A stretch of DNA of 64,000 nt. It comes from Hysterangium stoloniferum (lineage: Eukaryota > Basidiomycota > Agaricomycetes > Hysterangiales > Hysterangiaceae). The notes beneath the pieces were generated by a model that was not told the origin of the DNA, did no database searches, and saw nothing but the letters and a program-made list of their open reading frames with translations. The translations under genes and the position numbers were made by a program. The DNA is taken from the NCBI GenBank assembly GCA_015178975.1, contig WHVD01000239.1:1-64000 (forward strand), in the 5' to 3' direction. Shown piece after piece: positions 33,564-44,078 of the stretch (position 1 is the stretch's first letter; every line of letters starts with the position of its first letter).

Positions 33564-34515
33564 ATGGGTCCAAAGCCAATGCCAAGAAAACAAATGCCAA
33601 CCACCAGGCCCTCCACAGGCACTCCATATTGGGCACCTCTCCCCAAATTCTGGCACAGTGAGAGGAACAGCACCAACAATGAGAAGAGGTGGAGAGGGAG
33701 GCCAAGGAGGTCAAGGAGGCCTTGGACAGAGAGTACCAGGTGGCATTGGCCATGGAGGAAGAGGCTGAGAGGCAGAGGAAGAGAGATGAGGTGGAGGCTG
33801 TGCAGGTGGCCACAGAGAAAGCCAGGGAAGCTGTGGACAGGGCCGCGGTTGCCACGGGAAAGGTAAGTTCCACTGTTCCACATGTCGACTTAACTGACTT
33901 GGTTTTTTTCAGCACAAGGCAGCAGAGGTCAAGTCAGAGTCTGAGGGGGAGCCGGAAAGCCCCCATAAAGTGAGTCTTGGGTCCATGGGTTTTTCCAGGA
34001 AACTAACCACCAAACAGAAAGCAAGGAAAGTGGCACCAGTCTGCCTACCTGTGAGGAATGACCCATGGTGTTCTGGTTGTAATGACTGGAATACTGACTG
34101 CAATCGAAAGTCCGGGTGGGGACTGGGCTGCTTCCAGTGTGTGCATCTCAAAGTGAGGTGCTCACTGGTTCATGAGCAGCCCATGGGATCCATGGCATGG
34201 GACATAAGCGGGTTAGACAGTATTTTGGGACTGGATGAGGTTTTGGGGCAGATCGCTGAGGGCATAGAGGCCCAAAATGAGTTGCTTAGGAAGAGCAACA
34301 AGGTGCAGGTAGTGGTGGCGAATGAACTCCGCGGGCTCCGCTCGGAGTTTTGGAAGTTCCTGGTGGAGTTTGGTGGCTATGTTTATGAAGACCCACAGAT
34401 TGGGAGTTCCGAGGATGCCAGTTCAGATGAAGACAGGGTGCCCATGGAGGTAGCGGAGCTCCCTCAGGAGATGGCTGAAGTTGGGCAGAAGCATAGCCCC
34501 ATAAATGTAGATTGA
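33564..34515 (+). CDS. Antisense accessory ORF of the gypsy element: coiled coil plus Zn2Cys6-like cluster
   Basis: It runs opposite to gag-pol, between the 3' LTR and the chromodomain. The first exon ends at 33862 and a canonical intron 33863-33912 (GTAAGT...TTTTTTTCAG) joins it in frame to 33913-34515. Exon 1 encodes a charged helix (EVEREAKEVKEALDREYQVA), likely a coiled coil. Exon 2 encodes C-x2-C-x6-C-x9-C-x2-C-x6-C (from CSGC to VRC), which fits the Zn2Cys6 spacing. A second helical stretch and an acidic end PINVD follow. Two TGA codons (33659-33661 and 33680-33682) stand before the helix, probably former TGG, so this copy is likely broken at its N-terminus. It may encode a DNA- or RNA-binding accessory protein; that is inference. 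Confidence 0.65.
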
Positions 34516-34699
34516 AGAATATAATAAAAAGTTTAATAATGGTTTTTTTTTGAAAATAAAAGTGTGAAAAAACATAAAAATCAAAGTCTGCGGAAAATCC
34601 ACTTAAGGACTTGAAAAACATGTCAGAACTTGTAAAAGCAAAGAGAGACATAGGGTGACAGGGAATAATGAGAATGAGTCCAAATGTAACACAGGGTCC

Positions 34700-35316
34700 A
34701 CAGAGTGTGGTCAAAGAGAAGATAGTGGACCGGGTTTGAGTGGGTAAGCTGTATGAAAGTCAGTAATGATTTCCATGGCATTACTGAGTTCTGTGGCCAA
34801 AATCCATGAAGTTTCTTCATTGGTGCCCTCCTAACCCGCCCACTTGACCAAGTAAAGGAGCTTACAAGTGCATCGACACTTGTTGATTTTCAAATTTAAA
34901 ATTTGTGAGATTTCAAACTCGGGTTCTCCATCAATAATGACCAGAGGGGGCGGAGATTGCATGCAATCTGGGATAGTGTTAGCAGTACAAGGTTCTAACA
35001 TTGAAACATGAAATACAGGGTGTACCGTGCACATGCTATCCAGAAGCTGTAGGGTCCAAGAAACTGAACCTACTTGTGTGATTATTTCAAATGGACCTAA
35101 ATATTTTTCAGTAAGCTTTTTCAATGGATGGGTAGTCTGGAAGAATTGAGCTTTGACAAAAATGTGATCACCAATCTTGAAGTTGGGTGGCAGACTCCAG
35201 TGTTTGTCTGCTGAATGTTGAGATTGCTCTTGGGTGGACTTTATTGCAGTCTGGAGTTCCTCATGGAGCTCTTGGAGGTCTGTGGTGAACTCTTGAGTGT
35301 GGGCAGAGGCGAGATT
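34700..35316 (-). pseudogene. Integrase C-terminus and chromodomain of the gypsy element, with stop
   Basis: The minus strand encodes the GPY/F-type module (KYLGPFEIITQVGS, then VHPVFHVSMLEPC) followed by a chromodomain: EFEISQILNLKIN, LLYLVKWAG, then W in EETSWILA. TAG at 34831-34833 replaces the residue after VKWAG, usually an aromatic or acidic position, and truncates the domain. Chromodomains target integration to chromatin marks in chromoviruses. The frame is separate from the upstream integrase core at 35317. Confidence 0.85.
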
Positions 35317-36300
35317 TCATTCTGGATGTACTGTAATATTTAGATTATATCCTTTATTTGCAAAGAACAGGGAAATGCCAGTAGTGGCCGAGGGTGCATT
35401 GTTGTAAGCAAATTCTGCAAGTGGTAATAAGGATTTCCAATTGTCCTGTTTATAATTGCAATATACATGGAGATGTTGTTCCAATGTCTGATTGACATGT
35501 TCAGTTTGTCCATCGCCTTCTGGGTGATGTCTGGATGTGAAATGTAATTTCATGTCCAAGGATTTCCCGAGGGATCTAAAGAAGTGAGATATGAACTCTG
35601 ATCCTCGGTCAGAAGTTATGTGGGACACAACTCTGTGCTTGGAAAATACATGGATAATAAAAAGTTCTGCTAACTGCATGGATGTAATGGTATCATATGT
35701 AGGAATGAATATACCTTGTTTTGAGAATCTGTCAACAATGACCAGAATGGCAGAAAAGCCTTCGGAATCCAGTAGGTGTTCAATGAAATCCATAGAGATA
35801 GAATTCCATGGGTGTTCCAGTACCAGGAGTTGTTTCAAAAGGCCATATGGCTTGTGTCGCTGGGATTTAGAGCATGGACAAGTAGTGCAGGATTTGCAAT
35901 AGTGCTTAATGAATCCATGGAGTCTGGGCCAAGTATATTCTCTTCTTATTAATGATAGAGTTTTGTTGAACCCAAAATGTCCAGAGAGTGGATGGTCATG
36001 TTTGTACTGAAGGATCCTGAGGCAGAGGCCATCAGAGTCCAGTACATAGATGTGATTGTCAAGTCTAATGAAACCATGCTGGTCGAGAGACCACCAGGGT
36101 TGACTGGGGTCCACGGGATTGTCAAAGTGTGCTTTAGTTATCAGGTCTAGCGGAATTGCCAATAGAATATCTTGATGTAACTTCTCAATATCCATAATGA
36201 TAATTCCACAGACAATGGGATGGATGAGGAAAGTTGCACAGACTGATGCGGTAAGTTGCTGATTTGTGAAAATGGGTTTCAAGTTGTGCAGGTTTACCAT
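35317..36300 (-). pseudogene. Gypsy integrase core
   Basis: An open frame of 327 codons with the zinc-binding HHCC domain (HDHPLSGHFG through CKSCTTC), then the catalytic core. The first aspartate is in SMDFIEHL, the second in TSDRGSEF and the glutamate in DGQTEHVNQTLE. WKSLLPLAEFAYNNAPSATT is the typical distal motif. It ends at TAA-type termination after NITVHPE, before the GPY module. The fragment itself retains all three catalytic residues, but the pol frame is broken on both sides. Confidence 0.92.
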
Positions 36301-36347
36301 GGCATAGTTATTGCTCCCCTCTTTAGGATAGATGTCCCATCATCCAG

Positions 36348-37336
36348 TTAAAGTGTCAGATTTGCTGCTGAGATGGCCAGGTTGAAAGTGGATAGGTATT
36401 CAGACCAGCGGGCCTGCCAGTGGGTCAAAGGTTTTGTAGTAGAAAAGTATTCCAGGTTTTTGTGATCTGTTACAATGTCAATCGGAGTTCCTGAGCCTTC
36501 CAAATAGTGTTGCCACATTTTGAAAGCTGAAAAAATTGCCAGAAGTTCCTTATCATGAACGTCATAATTGAGCTCTGCTCCAGTGAAAGTCCAGGACAGA
36601 AAAGCCACGGGGTGGACTTCTCCATTGGGGTCCTGGATAGACAGAATGGCTCCAAGTGCATAGTCCGAGGTGTCCATTTCAACAATGATTGAGAAGAGAA
36701 GTCCAGTGTCCAATGTGACAGAATTGGAGCTGAAGAAAAAGAATTTTTTAAAAGATTAAAAGCTTTTTGACACTTATCATTAAAATTCCACAGAGTATCC
36801 TTATGCGTAAGATGAGTAAAGGGAACCATGATGTCGGAATATCCATGGATAAACCATCTGTAAAAATTGGCAAAGCTGAGGAAGGATTGTATATCTTTAA
36901 CTTTTCGGGGTTCTGGCCAATCTTTGATGACTTGTACTTTAGTTTCATCCATGCAGAGTCCATCGGGTCCCATTATGAAGCCCAGGTATTCCACGGAGTC
37001 CATGTCAAAAGTACATTTTTTACCATTTGCGAATAAACCATGTTGTCTGAGCCTCCAGAGAACTTCATGGACCTGTTTGTCATGTTCTGCGGGATTCTCG
37101 GAGTAGATAAAAATGTCATCCAAGTAAACAATGATGCATACATCGAGCATGTCAGAGAAAATGTCATTGATAAAATGCTGAAAAACAGACAGAGCATTGA
37201 TGAGTCCAAAGGGCATCACCAACCACTCAAAGGCCCTATAACAGGTTCTAAAAGTGGTTTTCCATCCATCGCCCATGGAGATCCAGACCAAATGATAGGC
37301 ATGAGGTCTATTTTGGTGTAAATCCGGGCATTCCAT
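36348..37336 (-). pseudogene. Gypsy reverse transcriptase (fingers/palm end) and RNase H
   Basis: The minus-strand frame holds [13 protein letters not shown], the catalytic YLDD in IIVYLDDIFIYSE, and YLGFIMGPDGL. RNase H continues in another frame with MDTSDYALGAIL, DKELLAIFSAF and TDHKNLEYF. Frameshifts at about 36690 and about 37315 separate the pieces. Confidence 0.92.
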
Positions 37337-38300
37337 GGAGCATCGAGCAGATCAGATATAAGTGGAAGTGGATACTTATGCTTTTTTGTGACAGCATTGA
37401 GTCCTCTGAAATCAACACATAGTCTAAGTGATCCATCCTTTTTCCTGACAAACAGAACAGGTGCTCCAAAAGGAGACTTTGAGGGTCTGATAAAGCCTAT
37501 GGACAAATGTTCATCCAGGAAATTGCGGATTGCGGAATGTTCTGTGGATGAGAGCGGGTAAATATGTCCTAGGGGTGGCTGGGCACCTTCTTTGAGGTCG
37601 ATTTTTAAGTCATACTCTCTGTGGGGCAGAAGCCAGTCAGCTTTCTGCTTGCTAAAAACATCTGCAAAGTTGTGATACTTCTCCAGGATGCCTTCTACAT
37701 CAGGGGTTTGCTCAGATTTGGATACCGGGGTTGAAAAACCACCAGTTGCTTCATCAATTTTTAAATTGATAGTGAACACCTGAGACCCATCCATTTTTGT
37801 TGTCCTAATAAAAGCTGCAGCATTAATCAGAGAAATAGATGGAGGTGCCATGGGTTCCGGGGAAGTCATGGGTGCCGTAGGGATCACAGGAGTCCTCAAG
37901 ACTGCAGGTGCTGGGAAGGCCATGGATGCGATGGAGGCCATGTTGGGTACAGTTTTCTCAGCTGCCATGGGTGTCTGGAAAGTTATACTGTTAGCTACCC
38001 AGCCAATCAACAGATTGTAGCAGTGTAGCCAGTTGTGCCCTAGGACAACCGAGCAACTTGAGTCTAACTGGGTCACATAGAAAGTGACCAACTGAGATGT
38101 TCCACACGGGAAACAGATGGATAAATCACAAGCTTGGGTGACAACCGAATTACTTGTGCCATCGAAAAGGCAGAGGCTGACGGGATTTATCGGATAAGTT
38201 GACAACAGATTTTTTTGTGTGAATTTTATATCTAAAAAACAATGAGTCGAGGCAGAATCTATCTATAAGGGCTGAAAAAACAAATTTCGGAATCATATTA
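37337..38300 (-). pseudogene. Gypsy protease and N-terminal reverse transcriptase
   Basis: The protease-like active site reads ALID followed, after a 4-base duplication (ATAGATAGATTC near 38255), by SASTHCFLD in another frame. [15 protein letters not shown] is the typical second protease motif. Reverse transcriptase begins with [15 protein letters not shown] sequence and includes [19 protein letters not shown] and [12 protein letters not shown] small deletion after TKIDL (about 37315) ends the frame. Confidence 0.88.
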
Positions 38301-38389
38301 GACATAAGTTTAATACAAAATGTGAATGCAAAAGAGCAGATGCGTTGAGGTGGGTAAACTCTTGAATGTGTGGAGAGGCAATGCAACCC

Positions 38390-38667
38390 CCAACCTGTGT
38401 AAAGTCTGCAGGATTGCTCACTCTTTTTTCGAGTCGGAAGCTGGTTTGTCCTTCGATGGGGTTTCTGTGGAGGTCTTGGCTGTTCGACCCTTTGCAGAGT
38501 TTGCTTTTGCCAGCGGACATTCCAGGACTCAATGACTGGGTTTTCCACACAAGAGACAGAGGTTATTGTCCATACAACATTGTCTTTCTTGTGGGGTCAA
38601 TTTGCCATCGGGTCCAAGCTTGCCTGTGAGGTCGGGTTTTCCAGTTTGCTTGCCAGACTGTTGACCT

Positions 38668-38714
<47 letters not shown>

Positions 38715-39066
38715 GCTAGAAGACTTTTTATCATTCTTCTTGTCGGATTGCATGGAGTTCTGGTTGCTGGTTGATGAGTTGTTGTTGTTGGTTTTATTGG
38801 CCATGGACTTGTTTACCTTGTCTGTGGGGGTCTCGTGGGCAACTTCCACATGACGTTCCCAATAACGTGCATCCACATTTGAGCCTCAAGGTGCATACAG
38901 GACAGGGTTTTTGGCTTGCCATCTTCTCCTTTTGAGACTTTGTCTTTAAGGCGGGACAGCAGACTGGCATAGAATTGGTGGCAGAGAGCAAGATCGCCCT
39001 ACTGACAACGAACTGCAAGATTATTGAATTGGACGATATAGTCCATGATGCGCTGCATGTCCTTCA
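38390..39066 (-). pseudogene. Gypsy gag fragment with zinc knuckle and poly-Asn run
   Basis: The minus strand carries the gag segment MDYIVQFNNLAV near 39040, a stop TAG at 38999-39001 where the related gag at 54.9 kb has TGG, and a poly-asparagine run encoded by a (GTT)n microsatellite on the plus strand (38668-38716). The zinc knuckle CLLCGKPSHSVLEC follows at about 38540. The N-terminal part of gag and the primer-binding region are missing: gag starts within about 30 bp of the 5' LTR, so a large deletion has occurred. Confidence 0.85.
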
Positions 39067-39092
39067 TGCAAATATTAGTGTGACTGTTCTAC

Positions 39093-39905
39093 TGTTAAGG
39101 GTAAACCCGCGGGAAAGCCGGTAGGACTTGGCTTCAGCTTATAGGCTGCACCCTCGTGAGATCATCTTGTCCAATTTCAAATGGGCGGATGGGAATCCCA
39201 GGGAGTCTGGGTGGAGTTCGTGGGTCGAGGGGTCGTGGGTCGAGAGGTTGTGAGTCGAGAGGTTGGGGAGTCGAGATAGATAAGTCGGAGGTCGAGTGAT
39301 AGATGCATTGGAGCCCATGGGCTCTGACTAGTGAAAGCGGTGTAATTCAAAGAGGAGTTTAGAGTGGAAAATGTACTAGATTACTGGGGAGAATCTAAGC
39401 TGATTTTCTGACTGGATTGTATGTACAACATCTGCCAGACTATATAGACTGTGGAATGAATAACATACCAAATCCAGTAATAATGAAAATGAAACTAGCA
39501 AACATAAAACAAGATAAGTAAACACCAAACTTGGTGTTAGGAACGGGATGGAATGGAGTGGAGTCTGAATCGTGACAGGTTATAAAGCCATAATAGGAAC
39601 AGAGTGGGAGCAAAGTCTGAATTGTGACAGGTCATTGACTATAATGGGAATGGGGCTCAGTTAGAGGGATGACAGGTTTTCCAAGTGGGGTCCAGTGACT
39701 GATGCGTGGGACAGAGTCGGACATAGACAGAGATGGAGTCCGGCAGGAATTCCGGTGACTGATACACAAAGTAATGAAGTCAAATGTGGACAGGTCTGAC
39801 GTACAGAGTCCAGTGGGAATTCCGGTAAACTGACAATTGGTGCATATAGGGTGGGGGTGCATATAAGTTAGTGCCTGGAGTCCGGCGGGAATACTGGTCA
39901 TAACA
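39093..39905 (-). repeat. 5' LTR of the gypsy element (813 bp)
   Basis: The full-length LTR starts TGTTAAGGGTAAACCC and ends TGGTCATAACA on the plus strand. Its length matches the 816-bp solo LTR at 55902-56717. Confidence 0.92.
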
Positions 39906-40389
39906 CCTTGATCCTGCTGATTGTAGCCCTTCCTAAATCAGTTTTAGTCTGGATTTGAGTGTAGGAATACTCCTCTTGAAGAAGAAAGATAATAGTAAAG
40001 TGCTGAGTAGCAGAAATAGCTTTCATGGGGGTGGTAAAGACTCAGGAGTGGTTGAACCAACTGTCAATATGTCAAACAGATGTAAACAAAGTCACATGAC
40101 ATATTTATTATTCTCACAAGTGGTTCAGACTTATATTTTTACTGAAATAGTAGCTTTTCTGTCAAAATAATAGAGGGTCAAAAAATTGTTCCAATGAGTG
40201 ATTATTTTGTTTTATTTATTATTCCACCAATTTGGATTCAAATTACATAGGCCAAGTGTCAAGTTCAAGCTAAGATGCTATACTATATTGGGTAATCTTT
40301 TGAGAATTGTCTAATCTCTGGTATTTGTATTGTGAATCAATCTTTCCAACACAACAAAACATTGGAACGATTTTTTGAGCCACTGTATG

Positions 40390-40520
40390 AGCAGGGGTCA
40401 GGTTTGGTTGGTCAGGGCCAGGTTTGGTTGGTCAGGGTCAGGTTTGGTTGGTCAGGGTCAGTTCAGTTGATTGGGGTCAGGTTCAGTTGGTTGGGATTAG
40501 GTTCAGTTAGTTCTGTCAGT
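40390..40520 (+). repeat. Short tandem repeat GGTCAGGTTTGGTTGGTCAG type
   Basis: A 20-bp unit, GGTCAGGTTTGGTTGGTCAG, repeats with variation at 40394-40510 in the copia leader between the Tc1 end and the right LTR. No coding value. Confidence 0.7.
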
Positions 40521-40562
40521 TAGTATCAGTAGTTTTAACAACTTTGATCAGGGCCTATAACC

Positions 40563-40847
40563 TGTAAAAAGTACACTATGATACATCTTTTGGTAAGTTA
40601 ATTGTAACTGGAGATGTGAAGATAGTAACTTACCTCAGTTGAAATGAAAAGGTGGTTTGACTGAGGTATAGGGCTGCAACTACAGTAGCTACAGTGTAAG
40701 TAGGTTTTGGCTAATATAAGGTCAAATGTTGGTATATGTGTTTTAAGGTATGGCACAGTTTCATGTGGTTGTATAAGCTTGATGTAGAATTGAGTAGTAC
40801 TGTACTACTTAGTATGGTCATGTAGGCTTGACATTGACTAGGGCACA
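40563..40847 (-). repeat. Right (5') LTR of the copia element, unoccupied form
   Basis: This 285-bp copy lacks the 269-bp LTR and element Y that interrupt the left LTR, so it shows both empty sites (GTAAC at 40625 and GTCAT at 40818). Confidence 0.8.
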
Positions 40848-41156
40848 TGACCTGCTTTTAATACTCCATTCTTAAACTAGCTTCAACTCACCAGGTGCAC
40901 TTTAACACTGAGTACAATTGGTATACAGTGGGGGGACAAAACTGTTCCAATGATTTTTTATATGTCAAAGAATGTTGAATAACTCAATGAGTACTTGACC
41001 AATTGACCTGAAATTGTTAATTTAGGTAGTCATATATGTTGGCTATATACCCTAAGAATTCTATGACATAAGCATTATTTGTCATCAAACTATAAATCAA
41101 ATACTAATGCAATCTCATTGGAACAGTTTTGTCCCTGTGATATAATCCAATACAAA

Positions 41157-42931
41157 TCATATAATATAGTACTTGGTGTAACCCCCCTTGGCATCCAAAA
41201 CAGCTGAAATCCTTCTAGGCATACTCTCTATCAAATCCTGACAAATAGAAGCAGGAATCCTGTCCCATTCTGTCTGGACCCTTTCCCATAACTCCTGAAT
41301 ACTCCTAGGCTCCACTTCATACTCTAGTAGCCTCTTCTTGAGGTAATGCCAAAGGTGTTCAATTGGATTAAGATCAGCAGATTGAAGGGGCCATATCATG
41401 ACATCAAAATCACTGCCATTAAGCCAATTGGTGGCCTTCTTGCTCTTGTGTTGGGGATTATTTTCTTGCTGAAAGACAATATCCCCAGTCTTCTTCTTGT
41501 AATGCTTGAGAGATTCTTGAAGTTCATCCTCCAAAATGCTAACATAAAGTTCAGCATCCATCCTCCCATCAATCTTGGTGGCATATCCTGGTCCTTCCCA
41601 GAACATACAACCCCACAACATCAGATTCCCCCCTCCAAACTTGACTGTGCCCTCAACCAGACTATCACTGAGCCCCTCTCCTGCTTTTTTCCACACCCAC
41701 TTCCTCCCATCTGACCCCAAATGATTGATTTTAGTCTCATCTGACCAAACAATCCTCTTCCAGTCCTCCAAAGACCAGTTCTTGTGTGCCAATGCAAAGT
41801 CCAGCCTCTCCCTTCTATGCCTTTTTGTGAGTTTAGGCCTTTTCCTCTTCACCACAGCCTTCATTCCAGCTTTCTTGAGTTCTCTATGAATTGTTCTTGC
41901 AGAGATAGACTCTCCATTCATATCTTGTAGGACTTTAGAGGCCTGAGTGGCATGGTCAATCTTCTGGGAAGTGATTTGTTGGATGATGTAATGGGTATCA
42001 GAGGGGGAACATTTCCATGGATAACCTCCAGCTGCTTTGGAGAGGGAGGAAGAATGTTTAGAGCAAATTCTGGATATAGTAGAGACAGAATGACCAGTGG
42101 TAGCAGCTACTTCATGTGCAGACTTGCCCTTGTCAAGTAGAGTAAGAACATGATCAAGTTGAGCAGGAGTGTTACAACTGTGTCACAACCGTGTTGCAAC
42201 CCAACAGTCCCCAAGGTTATTGCCGCCTATTGACATTTAAGTTATCGATCAAGTCATCACATCGGAAATTGTCAGTCTCCCAATGCTGACATATGCTTTC
42301 ATGGCAATCAAACCCCGTTTACACCCCCATCAAATTATACTCATACTATCTGGTTATACTCTGATATGTCCCTTTTTTATTATGATGATCCATTCTATAC
42401 TATGTTTCACATATGCCCATATATACTTGTAACCTGTGGACTATTTCCTTTTCTTGTAATTCTGCTCTCGGTTAAACCATGGCCTCCGAACTTATTGTAA
42501 CTTTCCAGTTCCTAGTCAAGTTTCTTTGTCAGTAATGTTTCCACTCTTCCCTTAGTTAGTATTTTCTAGATGCCAATAATTTGTATATGAACCACTGTAG
42601 TTGTAGATACTAGGCAATCAGAATGTCGACTCAGAGCACCCACATACATCTCTAGAAGTCTTACTCTAAGTATCCCACTTCCCACCTCTGCATGCACTCA
42701 CCTCTCTTCGGTCCCCAACCCCTTGGCCTGACACTCAACTTATCCTTCAGTCCCAATCGGCAACTCACTGTGAGGAACTCATTAGGACTAGTCTTTGCCC
42801 ACCCAAAATTTAAGGACACCCAATGGTTACTTGCGAGGGTGCAGCACATAAGCTGAAGCCAAGTCCTTCCGATTGATCCCCGTCAGCCTTTAGTCAGTTT
42901 TCAGTTCTTAACAAGGAGTGAGAGCTCTCAT
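41157..42931 (-). pseudogene. Tc1 transposase, open frame split only by a solo LTR
   Basis: The first six codons (MRALTP) are at 42931-42914. The 744-bp LTR with its TSD then interrupts. The frame resumes at 42169 and stays open to the stop at 41157, about 345 residues in total, the usual Tc1 length. Helix-turn-helix: LLDKGKSAHEVAATTGHSVS. A second helical domain follows (SARTIHRELKKAGMKAVVKRK). DDE domain: IVWSDETKINHLG (first D), VFQQENNPQHKSKKA (second position) and SADLNPIEHLWHYLKKRL (third, E). The second acidic residue is glutamate instead of the usual aspartate, seen as QQDN in element 1. The gene is therefore broken by insertion and possibly catalytically altered before that. Confidence 0.92.
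42170..42913 (-). mobile_element. Solo LTR (744 bp), TSD AGGAG, inside the Tc1 transposase
   Basis: On the minus strand it runs TGTTAAGAACTGAAAACTG...GTTGTAACA. AGGAG is present at 42165-42169 and 42914-42918. It is homologous along its length to 43228-43949 (opposite orientation) and shares the GGACTTGGCTTCAGCTTATG core of the gypsy LTR family. Confidence 0.95.
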
Positions 42932-43227
42932 GATGTAAACTGATGGGTTGTTGGGATGCTATCACTTGGAGAAGTGAACAGTTGTATATATACCCAATTT
43001 GAACAGGTCACAAGATTTTATTTGCATTTACTTGTGAATAATCAATAAGGTTATGTGCTAATCATGTGACAGGGACAAAACTGTTCCAATGAGATTGCAT
43101 TAGTATTTGATTTATAGTTTGATGACAAATAATGCTTATGTCATAAATTCTTAGGGTATATAGCCAGCATATATGACTACCTAAATTAAAAATTTCAGGT
43201 CAATTGGTCAAGTACTCATTGAGTTAT

Positions 43228-43949
43228 TGTTAAGAACTGAAAACTGACTAATGTCGGTGGCCGACAGGGACCGATCGGAAGGACTTGGCTTCAGCTTATG
43301 TGCTGCGCCCTCGCAAATATCCGTAGGATGTCCTTAAATTTCGGGCGGGCGAAGACTAATCCTAATGAGTACCTTTCGGCGTGATACCAATCGGAATCGA
43401 AGGACAAGTCGAGCGTCGGGCCAAGGGGTCAGGGCCGGGAGTGGGCGAGCGCACGCGAAGGCGGATGGGGGGATTCTTAGTATGAGACTGATACAGGCAT
43501 ATGAGGGTATTCTGAGTCGATATTCTGATTGCCTAGTGACTACAACTACAGCGGGTTCATATACAAGTAACAGGCGTCTGGAAAATACTAATGGGGAGAA
43601 GGGCGGAACACGGTATTAACAATAAGCTTGACTAGGAACGGGAAGTTTATGATTAGTTCGGAGGCCGATGATAACCGAGAGCGGGATTACGATAAAAGGA
43701 AATAGTTCAAGGACTACAAATATAGCTAGACATATGCGAAACATAAGATTGGACGGATCAACATAATAAAGGGGACGTATCAAAGTTTGACCAGACAATA
43801 TGAGTTATTTTGACGTGGGCGTAAATGGAGTTTGATCTTCGCGAAAACATTTGTCAGCTTCGGGGCCGATGGTTTCCGAGAGGATGACTTGAAACGTTGA
43901 CAAGTGGCGATAACCTTGGGACCGATAGGGTTGCGACATGGTCGTAACA
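43228..43949 (+). mobile_element. Solo LTR (722 bp), TSD GTTAT, inside the Tc1 terminal repeat
   Basis: It runs TGTTAAGAACTGAAAACTG...GGTCGTAACA. GTTAT flanks at 43223-43227 and 43950-43954. The uninterrupted opposite terminal repeat (about 40984-40996) shows the original sequence across the insertion point. It carries the core GGACTTGGCTTCAGCTTATG. It is more GC-rich than the 42170 copy, which shows more C-to-T/G-to-A type differences. Confidence 0.95.
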
Positions 43950-44078
43950 GTTATTCAACATTATTTGACATATAAAAAATCATTGGAACGGTTTTGTCCC
44001 TCACTGTATACAGTTGTTAGAATATGATAATGTGATTAACCGTAATCTCATATCTCATCTTGTGACTGTATAGATTCC

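Larger units (their letters stand above)
32936..39905 (-). mobile_element. Ty3/gypsy chromodomain element (7.0 kb), TSD CCTTG
   Basis: LTRs at 32936-33356 and 39093-39905 both start TGTTAAGGG and end GGTCATAACA on the plus strand. CCTTG flanks at 32931-32935 and 39906-39910. The left LTR lacks about 390 bp in the middle. The minus strand carries gag fragment, protease, reverse transcriptase, RNase H, integrase and chromodomain in that order. A plus-strand accessory ORF lies next to the left LTR. Frameshifts and stops make it inactive. It inserted into Tc1 element 1. Confidence 0.95.
31181..40385 (-). mobile_element. Tc1/mariner element 1 with two nested LTR insertions, TA target
   Basis: The left end is TA-CAGTGGCTCAAAAAATTG (31179 onward) and the right end AATTTTTTGAGCCACTG-like with TA at 40386-40387. 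Terminal inverted repeats extend about 200 bp on each side (31181-31430 against 40140-40385). It landed in the 5' end of the copia gag leader. It was itself interrupted by the LTR at 32121-32761 and by the gypsy at 32936-39905. Without these it would be about 1.6 kb, typical of Tc1. Confidence 0.85.
20937..40848 (-). mobile_element. Copia (Ty1) element and everything nested in it, TSD GACCT
   Basis: GACCT occurs at 20932-20936 and 40849-40853, and unit 1 is uninterrupted at the same site. The LTRs read on the minus strand: the right one is compact (40563-40847); the left one is broken into about 20991-21057, 21327-21511 and 26989-27019 by later insertions. Both share blocks CACTATGATACRTCTTTTGG, GGTATATGTGTTTTAAGGTA and GGCTTGACATTGACTAGGGC. 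Internal copia ORFs lie at 27020-31180. One extra base at 40848 makes the exact right boundary uncertain. Confidence 0.8.
40926..44006 (-). mobile_element. Tc1/mariner element 2 with two solo-LTR insertions
   Basis: Ends CAGTGGGGGGACAAAACTG (40926) and GTTTTGTCCCTCACTG (to 44006) are flanked by TA. Long terminal inverted repeats of about 220 bp: 40926-41145 against 43070-43227 plus 43950-44006. Two LTRs (42170-42913 and 43228-43949) sit inside. Subtracting them leaves about 1.6 kb with one transposase gene. Confidence 0.92.

Noticed and set aside
38532..38853. Poly-Val and poly-Leu ORFs on the plus strand
   Set aside because: They are antisense readings of the (GTT)n microsatellite that encodes poly-Asn in the gypsy gag.
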